Of a stretch of DNA of 64,000 bases, positions 34,872 through 45,660 are shown one piece after another. Position 1 is the first letter of the stretch, and each line of letters opens with the position of its first letter. The DNA is from Anaerolineales bacterium. Its GTDB lineage: Bacteria; Chloroflexota; Anaerolineae; Anaerolineales; Villigracilaceae. The stretch is taken from positions 1 to 64,000 of the forward strand of contig JAGUZU010000051.1 in assembly GCA_020060625.1 (NCBI GenBank). The letters run 5' to 3'. The position numbers were made by a program, and so were the translations under genes. The notes under the pieces are model-generated. The model saw only the letters and a program-made list of their open reading frames with translations. It did not search any database and had not been told where the DNA came from.

Positions 34872-37800
34872 TTATTCTTGAATCAACATGCCGGTTTTAT
34901 CTTCCGCGATCATTTTTTCAAAGGTGTTGACAATGTTCGGGTCGAACAATATCCCGGCTTGTTCGCGGATGTATTGAAGCGCTTCATCAACCGATACTTT
35001 TTTCCGATAGGGACGATCGCTAATGAGCGCGTCGAAGGCATCCACCACGGCGAACACGCGGGCTAGAATGGGGATTTGTTCATTTTGCAGTCCTTCGGGA
35101 TACCCTGAACCGTCCCAGCGTTCCTGGTGATAGCGAATGAGGGGGATCGTATCCTCCAGGAACGGAATCCCTTCCACTATTTTCGCCCCGATATTCGGAT
35201 GCAACTTCATGATTTCCCATTCCGCCCCGCTGAGGGGACCCGGTTTATGGAGAATGGAATCGCTTATGCCTATTTTGCCGATGTCGTGCAGGAGCGAGCC
35301 GCGTTCCAATACCTTTAGCTGCTCTTGCGAGTAGCCGAGGGTTTCGCCGAGTTTCACTGCAAGCTGGCTAACGCGGATGCTGTGTCCCTCTGTTTCGCGG
35401 TCGCGGGCATCCAGTGCGGAGATAAGCGATGCAAGCGTTTGGTCGTAGGTCGCCTCCAAGGTGTTGTACGCGGTCTTGAGTTCCGCGGCTTGACGGCGCG
35501 ATTCCACAAGCAGGAGAGACCTTTCAAGCGCAATGGCAGCCTGATTAACCAGCGCCTGCAAATCGCTTGGGTTCGTGGCGGTGTTGCCTTTTGGATCATC
35601 CGGCGTGTCCATCCAAATTGCGCCGTACTTGCGGAAGGGGGTCTGGATCGGCAGGCAGGTTCTGATGGCGGATTGTCCCTGTGAAAGATAGATCATCTGC
35701 CCCGTTTCCATTGCGTCTTCGATAAGTTTCATGGGATGTTCGGTTTCGGTATTCCCGCCGATCCCGTTCACCTTTACATCGGCGGCAATGATCCCATTTG
35801 TATCGAAGAGCATGATGCCAGTGACGGCGCTTTTTGCCAGTTTATGGGCGGTCTGCGCGATGTCGGTTGCGGCTTCCTCCAAATTTTCAGCTTGGATGAT
35901 CTGGTTGCTAAGGCGGTAGAGCAGGGACGTGATCCGCAGGGAGGCGCGTAGTTCCTGTTGAAGCCAGGTGCTTTCGAACGCGCCCGCAGTCTGGATGGAC
36001 AATAATTCCGCCAGGGACTCGTCGTTTTCCGTGAAAAAGACCTCGCTTTGTTTTCCAAACGCAAAAATTGCGCCAATATTCATGTTGTGCCAGCGGATCG
36101 GTATCACAAGCATGCTTCGGAGACCTGCGTTGTCTATCATCAAATGGGAGGTGGTTGCGTATTTTCTGACATCCCTTACGCGAAAGGGTTTTGCGGCATG
36201 GAGCGCCATCGCCAGCAATGCCGCGGAATTTGTGGAACGCTCCAGCGATTCCATGAGGTGGGGAGCATTGCCGGATGACGAACTTTGGGTGAAATTCCTT
36301 TCCTGCCCCAGTTGAATGTGTACGTATGTGAAGCGGGCTCTTAGGATCTCCCGCGCAATCGAAGCGACTTCCTGCGCGGTGGATTCCGGCTCCACCATGG
36401 ATGAAAGTTGACTGCCCGCCTGGATGAGATCCATCAGCCTTTGCTGATAACCGGAGCGTTCCCAGGCGCGGGTTAATTCCGCCGCCGCCGCCTCCGCCAG
36501 TCCAATATCGATGCTGCTAAAGGCGTTTGGGTCTTCCTTGTTGAGAACAATCGCGCCGTTGACATGCCCGTTGAAGATCAGGGGGATGACAACGGCGGAT
36601 CGGTTGTTTTCGCCTTTGAATAGGATGTAATCGGCGTCCAGTTTGATGTCGTTGACGATTTGTGTTTTTCTCTGGCGGAACGCTCGTCCGATCATGCCAT
36701 CCGAAGCCTTTTGCCGGTATCCGGCAGGAATCAGCCCGGTCTGGTTTCCCGCAGCCGTGAGAAGCATGAACTCTTTTTTCTCCGGTTCATGCACGTAAAT
36801 GCAGGCAAGGGAACAATTCAAGGCGCGTTCCAGCGTGTTGACTGCCAGCTGCGCCGAGACGGGCTGGTCCAATTGGTTTTCCAACTGTTGGCTTAATTCC
36901 ATGAGAAGGGTCAATTGAGCGTTGCGTTTTTTTTCATTCGTCAACTGCCGTTCGAGCGCTTCAATCTGGTCTTCCTGCGCGATCAGGCGTATGCGGATGC
37001 CCTCGCGCGTCATCGTAAAGGGCTTTAAGTACCTTGCCAGCCTCGCGCTCCAGGGGGATGGATGACCGCTCTCTTCCGAACCTGCCGTCTTTTCGACCTC
37101 TTCGCCGGTATCGGTCAATTCCTGCATCAGACCGTTGACGGTCATCACAATCGTGATGACCTCGTAATAGATTACCGATGTTACAAAAGTAAAGAACAAA
37201 AATGTTGCCTGCCGCGCGGCTTGGATCGCGGGCGCTTCGTCCACAAGCAGGTTCTCGGCTGCAAACAGCAAAAAACTCAGAAAAACCAGCAGGGCGACCT
37301 CGATGGTGGTGGCGACCATGATCGCCCTGCGCCCCAAAATATCGCCTTCCGGCAGCCGCAGGCGGTTCCAGGGAAGAAAGTCATTTAAAAGAACCATCAC
37401 AATCACTGCGAGCGGCGCGATGAGGTTGGCGCCATAGTCGGATGGGATGAAAACAAAACACCATGCCGCCCAGGGAAGGGCTTGCAGCCGCAACAGGGTT
37501 TTTCCATACCTGACCGATGGAACGATGGTGATGCTTGCGCCAATGAAAGCAAATAGGAGAAACCCAATCGAAAGATAGGGGACATAGGCGGCTAAGGGAA
37601 CTTGTTCAAGACCGATGGTTGAAACCGCCAGATGGATTCCGACAGAAAAACCGATCAGGGAAAATGTCAGGTTAAGCAGGTCAACATGTTTGAACCGGTT
37701 TACAGGCGATAAAATGAACGCCAGCTGCATCACCCCTGTAAATAAAAGAATAGCCCCTTCCATGAAATATTCGTTTTGTTGATAGACTCTTGCCAAAACG

Positions 37801-38111
37801 ATCAACAGCAGGATGGAAAGCCCCTGTACGAGACGCACCCGCTTTTGAGAAACACGCATCACCGAGACGATTTGTAAAGACAACGCAGCCGCAAAGCAGG
37901 CTCCCCCAAGAAGGATAAAAACCCAATTCACCGGGTTTGTTATTGAAATTTGAAGATGGGCGGGAACCAGCAGAAGATTTGCCCCAATCCCCCCCAAGAG
38001 CAGCGACGCGAACACGTTTAAGTTGTTCTCAGAAGGATGCTTCATTTGAGTCGAAGGATAGCATAAGAGCCGATTTTTATCTACCTCTCCGGATTTACAG
38101 ATTGGGAGCAT
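34872..38111 (-). CDS. Membrane GAF-HD-GYP protein; true start may be internal
   Basis: GSLLHDIGKIGISDSILHK and HQERWDGSGYPEG. Confidence 0.92.
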   Translation of the reverse strand: MLPICKSGEVDKNRLLCYPSTQMKHPSENNLNVFASLLLGGIGANLLLVPAHLQISITNPVNWVFILLGGACFAAALSLQIVSVMRVSQKRVRLVQGLSILLLIVLARVYQQNEYFMEGAILLFTGVMQLAFILSPVNRFKHVDLLNLTFSLIGFSVGIHLAVSTIGLEQVPLAAYVPYLSIGFLLFAFIGASITIVPSVRYGKTLLRLQALPWAAWCFVFIPSDYGANLIAPLAVIVMVLLNDFLPWNRLRLPEGDILGRRAIMVATTIEVALLVFLSFLLFAAENLLVDEAPAIQAARQATFLFFTFVTSVIYYEVITIVMTVNGLMQELTDTGEEVEKTAGSEESGHPSPWSARLARYLKPFTMTREGIRIRLIAQEDQIEALERQLTNEKKRNAQLTLLMELSQQLENQLDQPVSAQLAVNTLERALNCSLACIYVHEPEKKEFMLLTAAGNQTGLIPAGYRQKASDGMIGRAFRQRKTQIVNDIKLDADYILFKGENNRSAVVIPLIFNGHVNGAIVLNKEDPNAFSSIDIGLAEAAAAELTRAWERSGYQQRLMDLIQAGSQLSSMVEPESTAQEVASIAREILRARFTYVHIQLGQERNFTQSSSSGNAPHLMESLERSTNSAALLAMALHAAKPFRVRDVRKYATTSHLMIDNAGLRSMLVIPIRWHNMNIGAIFAFGKQSEVFFTENDESLAELLSIQTAGAFESTWLQQELRASLRITSLLYRLSNQIIQAENLEEAATDIAQTAHKLAKSAVTGIMLFDTNGIIAADVKVNGIGGNTETEHPMKLIEDAMETGQMIYLSQGQSAIRTCLPIQTPFRKYGAIWMDTPDDPKGNTATNPSDLQALVNQAAIALERSLLLVESRRQAAELKTAYNTLEATYDQTLASLISALDARDRETEGHSIRVSQLAVKLGETLGYSQEQLKVLERGSLLHDIGKIGISDSILHKPGPLSGAEWEIMKLHPNIGAKIVEGIPFLEDTIPLIRYHQERWDGSGYPEGLQNEQIPILARVFAVVDAFDALISDRPYRKKVSVDEALQYIREQAGILFDPNIVNTFEKMIAEDKTGMLIQE

Positions 38112-38165
38112 TTAAATGTTGTAGATTCTTTCCCAAAATTCACTCTGTACAAATTTCCAAAATGA

Positions 38166-38229
38166 ACCGCCAAGTCGCCAAGAACGCGAAGAAAAAGAAG
38201 AAACTTGGCGGCTTGGCGTCCTTGGCGGT
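38166..38229. repeat. CGCCAAG-type inverted repeat
   Basis: ACCGCCAAGTCGCCAAG...CTTGGCGGCTTGGCGTCCTTGGCGGT. Confidence 0.8.
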
Positions 38230-38397
38230 AAAAAAACGAAAAATGTTCTGATAGGCGATTCTACAGAATCTGAATGCTCCCTACAGCTTTGACATCGCGT
38301 CGTAAAAGCGGTGATGATTTCTGATATAATCCCATCGCAAGTTGGCTTTTAATGGGGGAGCGGCCGGTTGCTAATAAAACGCTGACAGGTATTCACA

Positions 38398-39234
38398 ATG
38401 CAAAATTTTATTTCCCTTGCTCAAATTGACGAAATCGCCCAAAAGATCAGGAATCAAATCTCCATACAACCCATCGTGGGAATCACCCTCGGCTCCGGGC
38501 TTAACGATCTGGCTGATTCTGTCCAGAAAGCGATTCACGTCCCCTACAGCGACCTGCCCAACTTCCCGGTCTCGACGGTTCAGGGGCATGTGGGACGTTT
38601 TGTGATCGGCGAACTCGAAGGCAAACCCGTCCTCGTCATGCAGGGGCGGGTGCATTTCTACGAAGGTTATACGATGGGACAGGTCACCCTGCCTGTGCGG
38701 GTCATGCAAAGACTTGGCATCCAGAACTTCTTTGTCACAAACGCTGCTGGCGGCGTCAACCCCGATTTTGTCCCCGGCGACGTAATGCTCATTACCGACC
38801 AGTTGAACATCGCCGGCATGGCGGGCATGACCCCGCTCATGGGACCCAACCTGGATGAAATTGGTCCCCGTTTCCCCGACATGAGCCGCCCCTATGATTA
38901 TGAATATGGCGACCTTGCGGGCAAGGTCGCGCGTGAAAATGGAATCACCCTGCGCGAAGGCGTTTACGTTGGCTTGAGCGGACCTTCCTTCGAGTCGCCC
39001 GCTGATTTGCGCTTCCTGCGCATGGCTGGCGCGGACGCGGTGGGCATGTCCACCGTGCCGGAGGTGATCGTTGCGCGGCATGGCAATATGCGCGTGCTGG
39101 GTCTTTCCGGGATCAGCAACAAGGCAAACCTGGATGGTTCCACAATGACAACTCACGAAGAGGTGATTGAAGCGGGTAAGGTGATCACCCCCAAGATCGA
39201 AACCATCATCCGCGGCGTGTTGCGCAGTTTGTGA
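38398..39234 (+). CDS. Purine nucleoside phosphorylase
   Basis: GITLGSGLNDLAD, VTNAAGGVNPDFVPGDVMLITD. Confidence 0.95.
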   Translation: MQNFISLAQIDEIAQKIRNQISIQPIVGITLGSGLNDLADSVQKAIHVPYSDLPNFPVSTVQGHVGRFVIGELEGKPVLVMQGRVHFYEGYTMGQVTLPVRVMQRLGIQNFFVTNAAGGVNPDFVPGDVMLITDQLNIAGMAGMTPLMGPNLDEIGPRFPDMSRPYDYEYGDLAGKVARENGITLREGVYVGLSGPSFESPADLRFLRMAGADAVGMSTVPEVIVARHGNMRVLGLSGISNKANLDGSTMTTHEEVIEAGKVITPKIETIIRGVLRSL

Positions 39235-39246
39235 CCAAACTCCTGA

Positions 39247-39927
39247 ATGACGGAATTTTACAATTTCCTCGCCTCTTTTGAGGCGCTGATTTATATCGTC
39301 CTCGCAATCGGCGGGATGTTTGCCTTTCGCTGGTTATGGCGTTCCTGGCGTGAATGGCGGATCGCCGTATTCAGCCTGGAACGGGAATTCTCCGCCCGTC
39401 GTCTCGGGCATTCCATTGCAATCTCCGCCCTTATCGTCATTCTCTTTTGCGCCGAATTCTTCATGGCATCCTTTGTGATTCCCGGACTGCCGGCGGAATT
39501 TTTCATCGCCACGCCCACCTTGGATTTGATCTCCACGCCCACTGGAACGCTTTCAGCAGATGTCATGACCCAGTTTGCGGGCGTCGTCCCTGGAACGCCC
39601 CTTGCAAATTCGGGCGGTTGCGTCCCCGGGCAGGTTGCGTTGACGTTTCCCGAATCCGGCGACGAAATACGAGGCGCCATCGAACTCACCGGGACGGTGA
39701 ACATCGCAAATTTTGGCTTCTATAAATATGAAGTCGCTCCATCCGGCGGCGATGTTTGGGCGACGATTGCGGCGGGAGGCTCCGTGGTGGTCAATGGCTC
39801 TCTTGGGCGTTGGGATACGACCGCATTGACCCCCGGCGATTACCAATTACGGCTCGTGGTTGTGGATAACCAGGGCGTGGAACTGCCCGCGTGTATCGTT
39901 CCGGTGCGCGTAATACCCGTTCAATAG
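39247..39927 (+). CDS. Membrane protein with extracytoplasmic domain, unknown function
   Basis: Two TM helices plus Ig-like C-term. Confidence 0.6.
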   Translation: MTEFYNFLASFEALIYIVLAIGGMFAFRWLWRSWREWRIAVFSLEREFSARRLGHSIAISALIVILFCAEFFMASFVIPGLPAEFFIATPTLDLISTPTGTLSADVMTQFAGVVPGTPLANSGGCVPGQVALTFPESGDEIRGAIELTGTVNIANFGFYKYEVAPSGGDVWATIAAGGSVVVNGSLGRWDTTALTPGDYQLRLVVVDNQGVELPACIVPVRVIPVQ

Positions 39928-39944
39928 GATTCTTTGGATTTATC

Positions 39945-40484
39945 ATGTCTGAAATTCAGATTCGACCCACTGTTGCCACCGATCTTTCCCGATTGATGGC
40001 GTTCGATCATTCCACAAAAAGCGACGCCGTCTGGCAGTTGGAACTTCGCCGCGATGCCGGTCAGGTGAACGCCTCCTTTCGTGAAGTGCGTTTGCCGCGT
40101 TCGGTTTCGGTTGAGTATCCGCACAATCCTTTTGCGCTTGCCGATGATTGGGTGAGGAAGTCCATGATGTACACGGCTGTGATCGGCGGCGACCCGGTTG
40201 GGTACATCGGTCTGCTCGAACGTGGAGCCGCTTCGGTGGCGTGGATTACGGACCTCGTTGTGGACGTCTCGCATCGCCGCCGCGGCGTGGGATATGCCCT
40301 GGTGTCCGCCGGACAGGCTTGGGCGGAGTCCAGAGCGCATCATCGTCTTATCATGGAAACGCAGTCGAAAAACCTGCCTGCCATCCGTCTGGCGCAAAAA
40401 TTCGGTTTCGAGTTCTGCGGGTATAATGACCATTATTACGTCAATCGAGATGTCGCTTTGTTCTTTGCGAAAGCGTTGAAATGA
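39945..40484 (+). CDS. GNAT acetyltransferase
   Basis: VDVSHRRRGVGYALVSAGQAWAE. Confidence 0.85.
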   Translation: MSEIQIRPTVATDLSRLMAFDHSTKSDAVWQLELRRDAGQVNASFREVRLPRSVSVEYPHNPFALADDWVRKSMMYTAVIGGDPVGYIGLLERGAASVAWITDLVVDVSHRRRGVGYALVSAGQAWAESRAHHRLIMETQSKNLPAIRLAQKFGFEFCGYNDHYYVNRDVALFFAKALK

Positions 40485-40536
40485 GTTCATCGGCATTTAC
40501 TGCCTTGTTTTAAATCGTTTATTTGGAAGGGCTTGT

Positions 40537-42450
40537 ATGATTAACGGTTGGCCGGAAACATTTCTGGCGGGGATTCAGACGCTCAACCAGATTCTGACTG
40601 CGGGGATCGCCATCACGGCGTTTTCTCTATTTTTATACGCGCTTTCGTTCAACCTGCGCGATAGAGTGGCGCGTTCCTTTGCGATCATTCTGTTGTGCGT
40701 AGTCGTTGTGTTTACCGCCGAATCCTTGCAGGATAGCACGGTCTCCATTCGAACGCTCGACCTGTTGCTGCGCGCGCAGTGGTTTGGCATTATCTTTCTC
40801 CCCGCGGCATACCTGCATCTTTCAGACGCCCTGCTTGTAACAGCCGGACGCCCCTCGCGCGGACGCAGGCGGTTGGCTGTGCGCGCCATATACGCCGTCT
40901 CGGCGGGATTCATCATTTTGCTTGCCTTCGGATATTTGCTGGGACCGATCGTGCCGGACGGCAAGCCCGCCCCCTATCTTCAACGCACAGGTTGGACGGA
41001 AGTCTTTACCGCGTTCTACATTTCGGCGCTTGTGTGGGCGGGGATAAATTTTGCGCGCGCCTACAACCTCATGTTGACCCGCTCCGGACGCCGCCGCATG
41101 CTCTACCTGATGGCTGGCGCGACCGCCCCGGCTTTGGGTTCCTACCCCTACCTTTTATTTGGTTATAGTCTTGCCGCCCAGCATCAATATCTTTTTTGGA
41201 GCGCGGCGACCATTATCAATGCGCTGGTCGGCGCGCTGGTGATCGTCATGGCGTATGCGGTGGCTTTCTTCGGCGTCTCATGGCCCGACCGCGTCATCAA
41301 AAGCCGCCTTTTCAAATGGATCATGCGCGGACCTGTAACCGCTTCCGCCGCCCTTGCATTGATGACGGTTGTGCGCCGGGGGGGCGAGTTGCTTGGCGTT
41401 CCTTACAGCGCTTTTGTCCCCTTTACAATGGTTGCCACCGTGTTGCTGATGGAACATACCATCACTTTCGCCGCGCCGGTTTGGGAACGCTGGCTTTTCT
41501 TCGGGCGCGACCGGAACGAGTTGGAACTGCTCCAAAACATCGAGGAGCGGCTGCTTACACAGAGCGACCTTCAACAATTTTTGGAAGCGGTTCTCGCCGC
41601 CGTGCGGGACCACTTGCAGTCGCCCGCCGCGTTTGTGGCGGCATTGGATGATGAAACCTTGTTTCCGATTGTTGTGGGGGGAAACCGCTCCCTGCTCGAC
41701 CAGGAAGGCTTGACGAAAGCGCTCGATCACGTGAACGGCGATACGCGCCGTGAGTTTCTTTGGGGAAACTTTTGGGTACTGCCCCTGCACCGCCAAAGAC
41801 GCCCCGATATGGACCGCGATGAACTGCCTCCTTTGCTGGGTCTGCTTGGCGTTGCGCGGCGTGACGAGAATCAGAGGATGGAAAACGACCAGCGAAATGC
41901 CCTGTGGCTCTTGGCAGACCGCGCCGCGGTTGCGCTGGAAGACCGTCAGCTGCAGCAGCGGGTCTTCCGCTCATTGGCGGATTTGCAGCCCCAGGTCGAG
42001 TTGATCCAACGGATGCGCGCGGCAGGACGGTACGACTCCCGCGCAAGCCTGCTGAACGAACCCCTGCCGCAGGAAGCGGATTTGGTGAACTGGGTCAGGG
42101 ATGCGCTCACGCATTATTGGGGCGGACCCAAGTTCATGAACAGTCCGCTGACGAAACTTCAGGTTGTGCGCGATTTGGCGGAGGATGAGGACGGGAATCT
42201 ATCCAACGCGCTGCGGATGTTACTCCGCCGTGCTGTGGATCAGGTCAAGCCGAAGGGCGACCGGAAGTTTACAACCGAGTGGATACTGTACAATATCCTT
42301 GAAATGAAATTCATCGAGGGTCGCAAAGTCCGTGATGTGGCGGCGCGCCTTGCCATGTCGGAGGCGGACTTGTACCGCAAACAGCGCGTGGCAATCGAGG
42401 CGGTGGCAAAAGCGATCCTCGAAATGGAAGTGAACCTGCTGGACCAATAA
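40537..42450 (+). CDS. Multi-TM protein with GAF-like region and C-terminal HTH-like region
   Basis: About 8 TM helices; C-term FIEGRKVRDVAARLAMSEADLYRKQRVAIEAVAKAI. Confidence 0.65.
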   Translation: MINGWPETFLAGIQTLNQILTAGIAITAFSLFLYALSFNLRDRVARSFAIILLCVVVVFTAESLQDSTVSIRTLDLLLRAQWFGIIFLPAAYLHLSDALLVTAGRPSRGRRRLAVRAIYAVSAGFIILLAFGYLLGPIVPDGKPAPYLQRTGWTEVFTAFYISALVWAGINFARAYNLMLTRSGRRRMLYLMAGATAPALGSYPYLLFGYSLAAQHQYLFWSAATIINALVGALVIVMAYAVAFFGVSWPDRVIKSRLFKWIMRGPVTASAALALMTVVRRGGELLGVPYSAFVPFTMVATVLLMEHTITFAAPVWERWLFFGRDRNELELLQNIEERLLTQSDLQQFLEAVLAAVRDHLQSPAAFVAALDDETLFPIVVGGNRSLLDQEGLTKALDHVNGDTRREFLWGNFWVLPLHRQRRPDMDRDELPPLLGLLGVARRDENQRMENDQRNALWLLADRAAVALEDRQLQQRVFRSLADLQPQVELIQRMRAAGRYDSRASLLNEPLPQEADLVNWVRDALTHYWGGPKFMNSPLTKLQVVRDLAEDEDGNLSNALRMLLRRAVDQVKPKGDRKFTTEWILYNILEMKFIEGRKVRDVAARLAMSEADLYRKQRVAIEAVAKAILEMEVNLLDQ

Positions 42451-42504
42451 CGGACCAGGCGCGCGCATTTATCGTGTATCGAGCGAGAGAAGAAGGAGCC
42501 TGTC

Positions 42505-43467
42505 ATGGCTGGCGAGAGATCAAAAAATTCAAAACCGATGCCCGAAATAGACGATGGTTGGTGGGAGTCTGTGCTGGCGGAGGAGAGTCGCTATTCGGCG
42601 TCTCCAAACCGTCTGGCGGGGAACAAACCCGAAGTCCGGGAGGAGGCGAAGCAGGAGCCAGAGGAGAAGAAACCCGTCGTCAATTGGAATCAGGTCAAGG
42701 ATCTGTATCTGAGCGACAAAATCGTCAACTTGATGGTGACGGGGCATAACCGCGGCGGTCTGCTTGTGGAGGGCGACGGGCTGTACGGCTTTGTCCCGTT
42801 TTCGCATTTGATTGAAATGGCGGGCAAGGTGGAAGTGGACCGCGATCACAATCTTGAATCGTATATGGGGCGGTTGCTGAATTTGAAGGTCATCGAGTGC
42901 GTGCCGGAAGACGGGCGCGTGGTCTTCTCTGAACGCGCCGCGCAGGCGGAGCCGGGCAAACGCGCGGAGTTGTTCCACTCGCTTCATTCGGGACAGAATG
43001 TCCAGGGTGTTGTCACCAACGTCACTGATTTCGGCGTGTTCGTTGACCTCGGCGGCGTGGAAGGACTGATCCATATTTCGGAACTTTCATGGGGACGCGT
43101 GACTCACCCTTCGCAGTTTGTGGAACTCGGTGAAACGATCGATGTGCAGGTTCTCGATCTTGCCCCCGAACGCTGCCGCGTCGCATTAAGCCTCAAACGG
43201 CTTCTCTCAAATCCCTGGTCCACCGCCGAAACGGATTTTCCAATTGGTTCGGTCAAACCCGCCACGGTCACAAGCGTGCTTTCGTATGGCGCGTTCGCGC
43301 GGCTGGACGATTTTGGCGTGGAGGGGTTGGTCCACATCTCCGAAATTCCAGAGGCGGAGGGCGTTCTGTTGAAGGAAGTCCTTCACGAAGGACAGTCTGT
43401 GCGGGTTCGCATCCTGCACCTCGACGCCCCGCATCAACGCATGGGGCTCAGCATGAGGCTTGAATAA
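42505..43467 (+). CDS. S1 RNA-binding domain protein (RpsA-like)
   Basis: GQNVQGVVTNVTDFGVFVDLGGVEGLIHISELSWGR. Confidence 0.9.
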   Translation: MAGERSKNSKPMPEIDDGWWESVLAEESRYSASPNRLAGNKPEVREEAKQEPEEKKPVVNWNQVKDLYLSDKIVNLMVTGHNRGGLLVEGDGLYGFVPFSHLIEMAGKVEVDRDHNLESYMGRLLNLKVIECVPEDGRVVFSERAAQAEPGKRAELFHSLHSGQNVQGVVTNVTDFGVFVDLGGVEGLIHISELSWGRVTHPSQFVELGETIDVQVLDLAPERCRVALSLKRLLSNPWSTAETDFPIGSVKPATVTSVLSYGAFARLDDFGVEGLVHISEIPEAEGVLLKEVLHEGQSVRVRILHLDAPHQRMGLSMRLE

Positions 43468-43471
43468 CCCC

Positions 43472-45658
43472 ATGCCGCAATCCCGGAGACAGTACAGGCA
43501 CGACACGCCGCCGGACGACTGGCTCGAACGCCTTGCCCGTTTCAACACCCAGTTTGGGCGCATGGCGCGCGATGCGGTCGGCGTCGTTCTGATCGCGTTC
43601 GCGATCATGTCCCTGCTGGCGGCGTGGGGTTTCACCGAAGGTTTTTTGCTCACCCCCTTCGCCTTTGCGCTTCGACGCTGGTTTGGCTGGGGAAGCGCGC
43701 TGATCTTCTTTGGGATCGGATATTTTGGATACTCGCTGATTCGGCGGGACGAAAGCAGCGTAAAGTGGGGACGCCTCATTTCGCTCGAACTCGCCTCTCT
43801 CCTGACGTTGGGCTTGTTCGCTGTTTTCGGAGGCAACGACCTCCTCCGCGCCGAAGGCGGCATGGACGGCGGGCGTTTGGGTTGGGGGCTTGTCACCTTG
43901 TTGTGGGGGTACTTGGGTAAAATCTTTGGGACGATCCTCCTGCTTCTCCTGTGGGCGCTTGCAGCCGCCACCGGTTTTGGCTTGTGGTCGAAACTGGAAA
44001 CGTGGCTGTTGAAGATCGCGGGCGAGGAGGCGCCGGTTGTTGCCACGCCGGTTCCTGTGGAAGAGGAAAAGTCAAAGGAACGAAAGACCAAATCCGACAC
44101 GCCTCGCAAGAAAACCCAGCCCCTGCCGCCGGAATTTCGCACGTCGCTGAAGTCTGCTGCAAAAAAGGAAGAGAAACCGCTCAAACCGCCGCCCCGTGAA
44201 GATCACCTGCCGCTGTTGAGCATCCTGCTCGGCGATTCCACCGTCCGCGCGGACGAGCGCACCATCAACCAGACAGCGGGCTTGATCATGAAGACCCTCT
44301 CCGAATTCGGCATTCCCGCCACCGTGATTGGCTATCGCGTCGGTCCGGCAGTGACTCAGTTTGCAGTCCAGCCTGGCTTTATCAAAAAACCAGGCTCGGA
44401 TGAGGAAGATGCGCAGCAAATGAAAGTGCGGGTCGCCCAGATCGCCGCTCTCGAAAAGGACCTCGCGCTGGCATTGTCCGCCCAGCGTCTGCGTATCGAA
44501 GCGCCGGTTCCGGGCAAGCCTTATGTCGGCATCGAAGTTCCCAACATCAACAGTTCAGTTGTACGCTTGAAAGCGCTGCTGGAAGCGGACGCATTTTACA
44601 AAGTCGGCGCGCCGCTTGCCATTGCGCTGGGGCGCGATGTATCCGGTAATCCGCTGGTCGCCGACCTGGCGCGTATGCCGCACTTGCTGATTGCCGGCGC
44701 GACGGGTTCGGGCAAATCCGTGTGCATCACGTCCATTGCCGCATGTCTTGCCATGAACAACACGCCCGAAGAACTGCGCATGGTGATGATCGATTCCAAG
44801 ATGGTGGAATTGATCCGCTTCAACGGTTTGCCGCATCTGTATGGCAAGGTCGAGACCAACCTGAATCGCATCATGGGCGTCTTGCGTTGGGTGGTGGTGG
44901 AAATGGAGCATCGCTACCGCCTGCTCGAAGCCGCGCATTCGCGTGATTTGAATTCCTATAACAAAAAGATGGCGCGCAAAGCGGATGGACAGCCCCTGCC
45001 GCGCATCGTTGTGATGATTGACGAACTCGCCGATCTGATGATGTCCGCGCCGGACCAGACCGAGCATAATCTCGTTCGCCTTGCACAGATGGCGCGCGCC
45101 ACGGGTATTCACCTCGTTGTTGCCACGCAGCGCCCATCCACCGATGTGGTGACGGGTCTCATCAAAGCCAACTTCCCGGCGCGCCTTGCGTTTGCGGTTG
45201 CTTCAGGAACGGACAGCCGCGTGATCCTCGATTACACCGGAGCCGAATCCCTGCTTGGGCGCGGCGACATGCTCTTCCTCAACCCGGAAGTCGGCAATCC
45301 CGTCCGCGCGCAAGGCGTGATGATCACCGACATGGAGATCGAGCGCATCATTGCCCATTGGCAGAAGAACAGCGACATCCCCGCGGAAGATGTTCCCCCT
45401 TGGGAGAAACTCTTGCAGGAACCCGGCGAAGACGAAGACGATGGCTTGATCGAACAGGCAGTCTCCATCGTCCGCCAGACTCAACGCGCTTCGGCGTCCC
45501 TGCTTCAACGCCGCCTGCGAATCGGGTATCCGCGCGCCGCGCGTTTGCTCGATCAGCTGGAAGAGATGGGGGTGGTTGGACCCTCTCAAGGCGGAGGCAG
45601 GGAGCGCGAAGTCCTGGTAAGCGAAGAAGACCCGACAGATGAGGAGAAGTCCGAATAA
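43472..45658 (+). CDS. ftsK: DNA translocase FtsK/SpoIIIE
   Basis: PHLLIAGATGSGKSVCI; gamma-like winged helix C-term. Confidence 0.95.
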   Translation: MPQSRRQYRHDTPPDDWLERLARFNTQFGRMARDAVGVVLIAFAIMSLLAAWGFTEGFLLTPFAFALRRWFGWGSALIFFGIGYFGYSLIRRDESSVKWGRLISLELASLLTLGLFAVFGGNDLLRAEGGMDGGRLGWGLVTLLWGYLGKIFGTILLLLLWALAAATGFGLWSKLETWLLKIAGEEAPVVATPVPVEEEKSKERKTKSDTPRKKTQPLPPEFRTSLKSAAKKEEKPLKPPPREDHLPLLSILLGDSTVRADERTINQTAGLIMKTLSEFGIPATVIGYRVGPAVTQFAVQPGFIKKPGSDEEDAQQMKVRVAQIAALEKDLALALSAQRLRIEAPVPGKPYVGIEVPNINSSVVRLKALLEADAFYKVGAPLAIALGRDVSGNPLVADLARMPHLLIAGATGSGKSVCITSIAACLAMNNTPEELRMVMIDSKMVELIRFNGLPHLYGKVETNLNRIMGVLRWVVVEMEHRYRLLEAAHSRDLNSYNKKMARKADGQPLPRIVVMIDELADLMMSAPDQTEHNLVRLAQMARATGIHLVVATQRPSTDVVTGLIKANFPARLAFAVASGTDSRVILDYTGAESLLGRGDMLFLNPEVGNPVRAQGVMITDMEIERIIAHWQKNSDIPAEDVPPWEKLLQEPGEDEDDGLIEQAVSIVRQTQRASASLLQRRLRIGYPRAARLLDQLEEMGVVGPSQGGGREREVLVSEEDPTDEEKSE

Positions 45659-45660
45659 AC

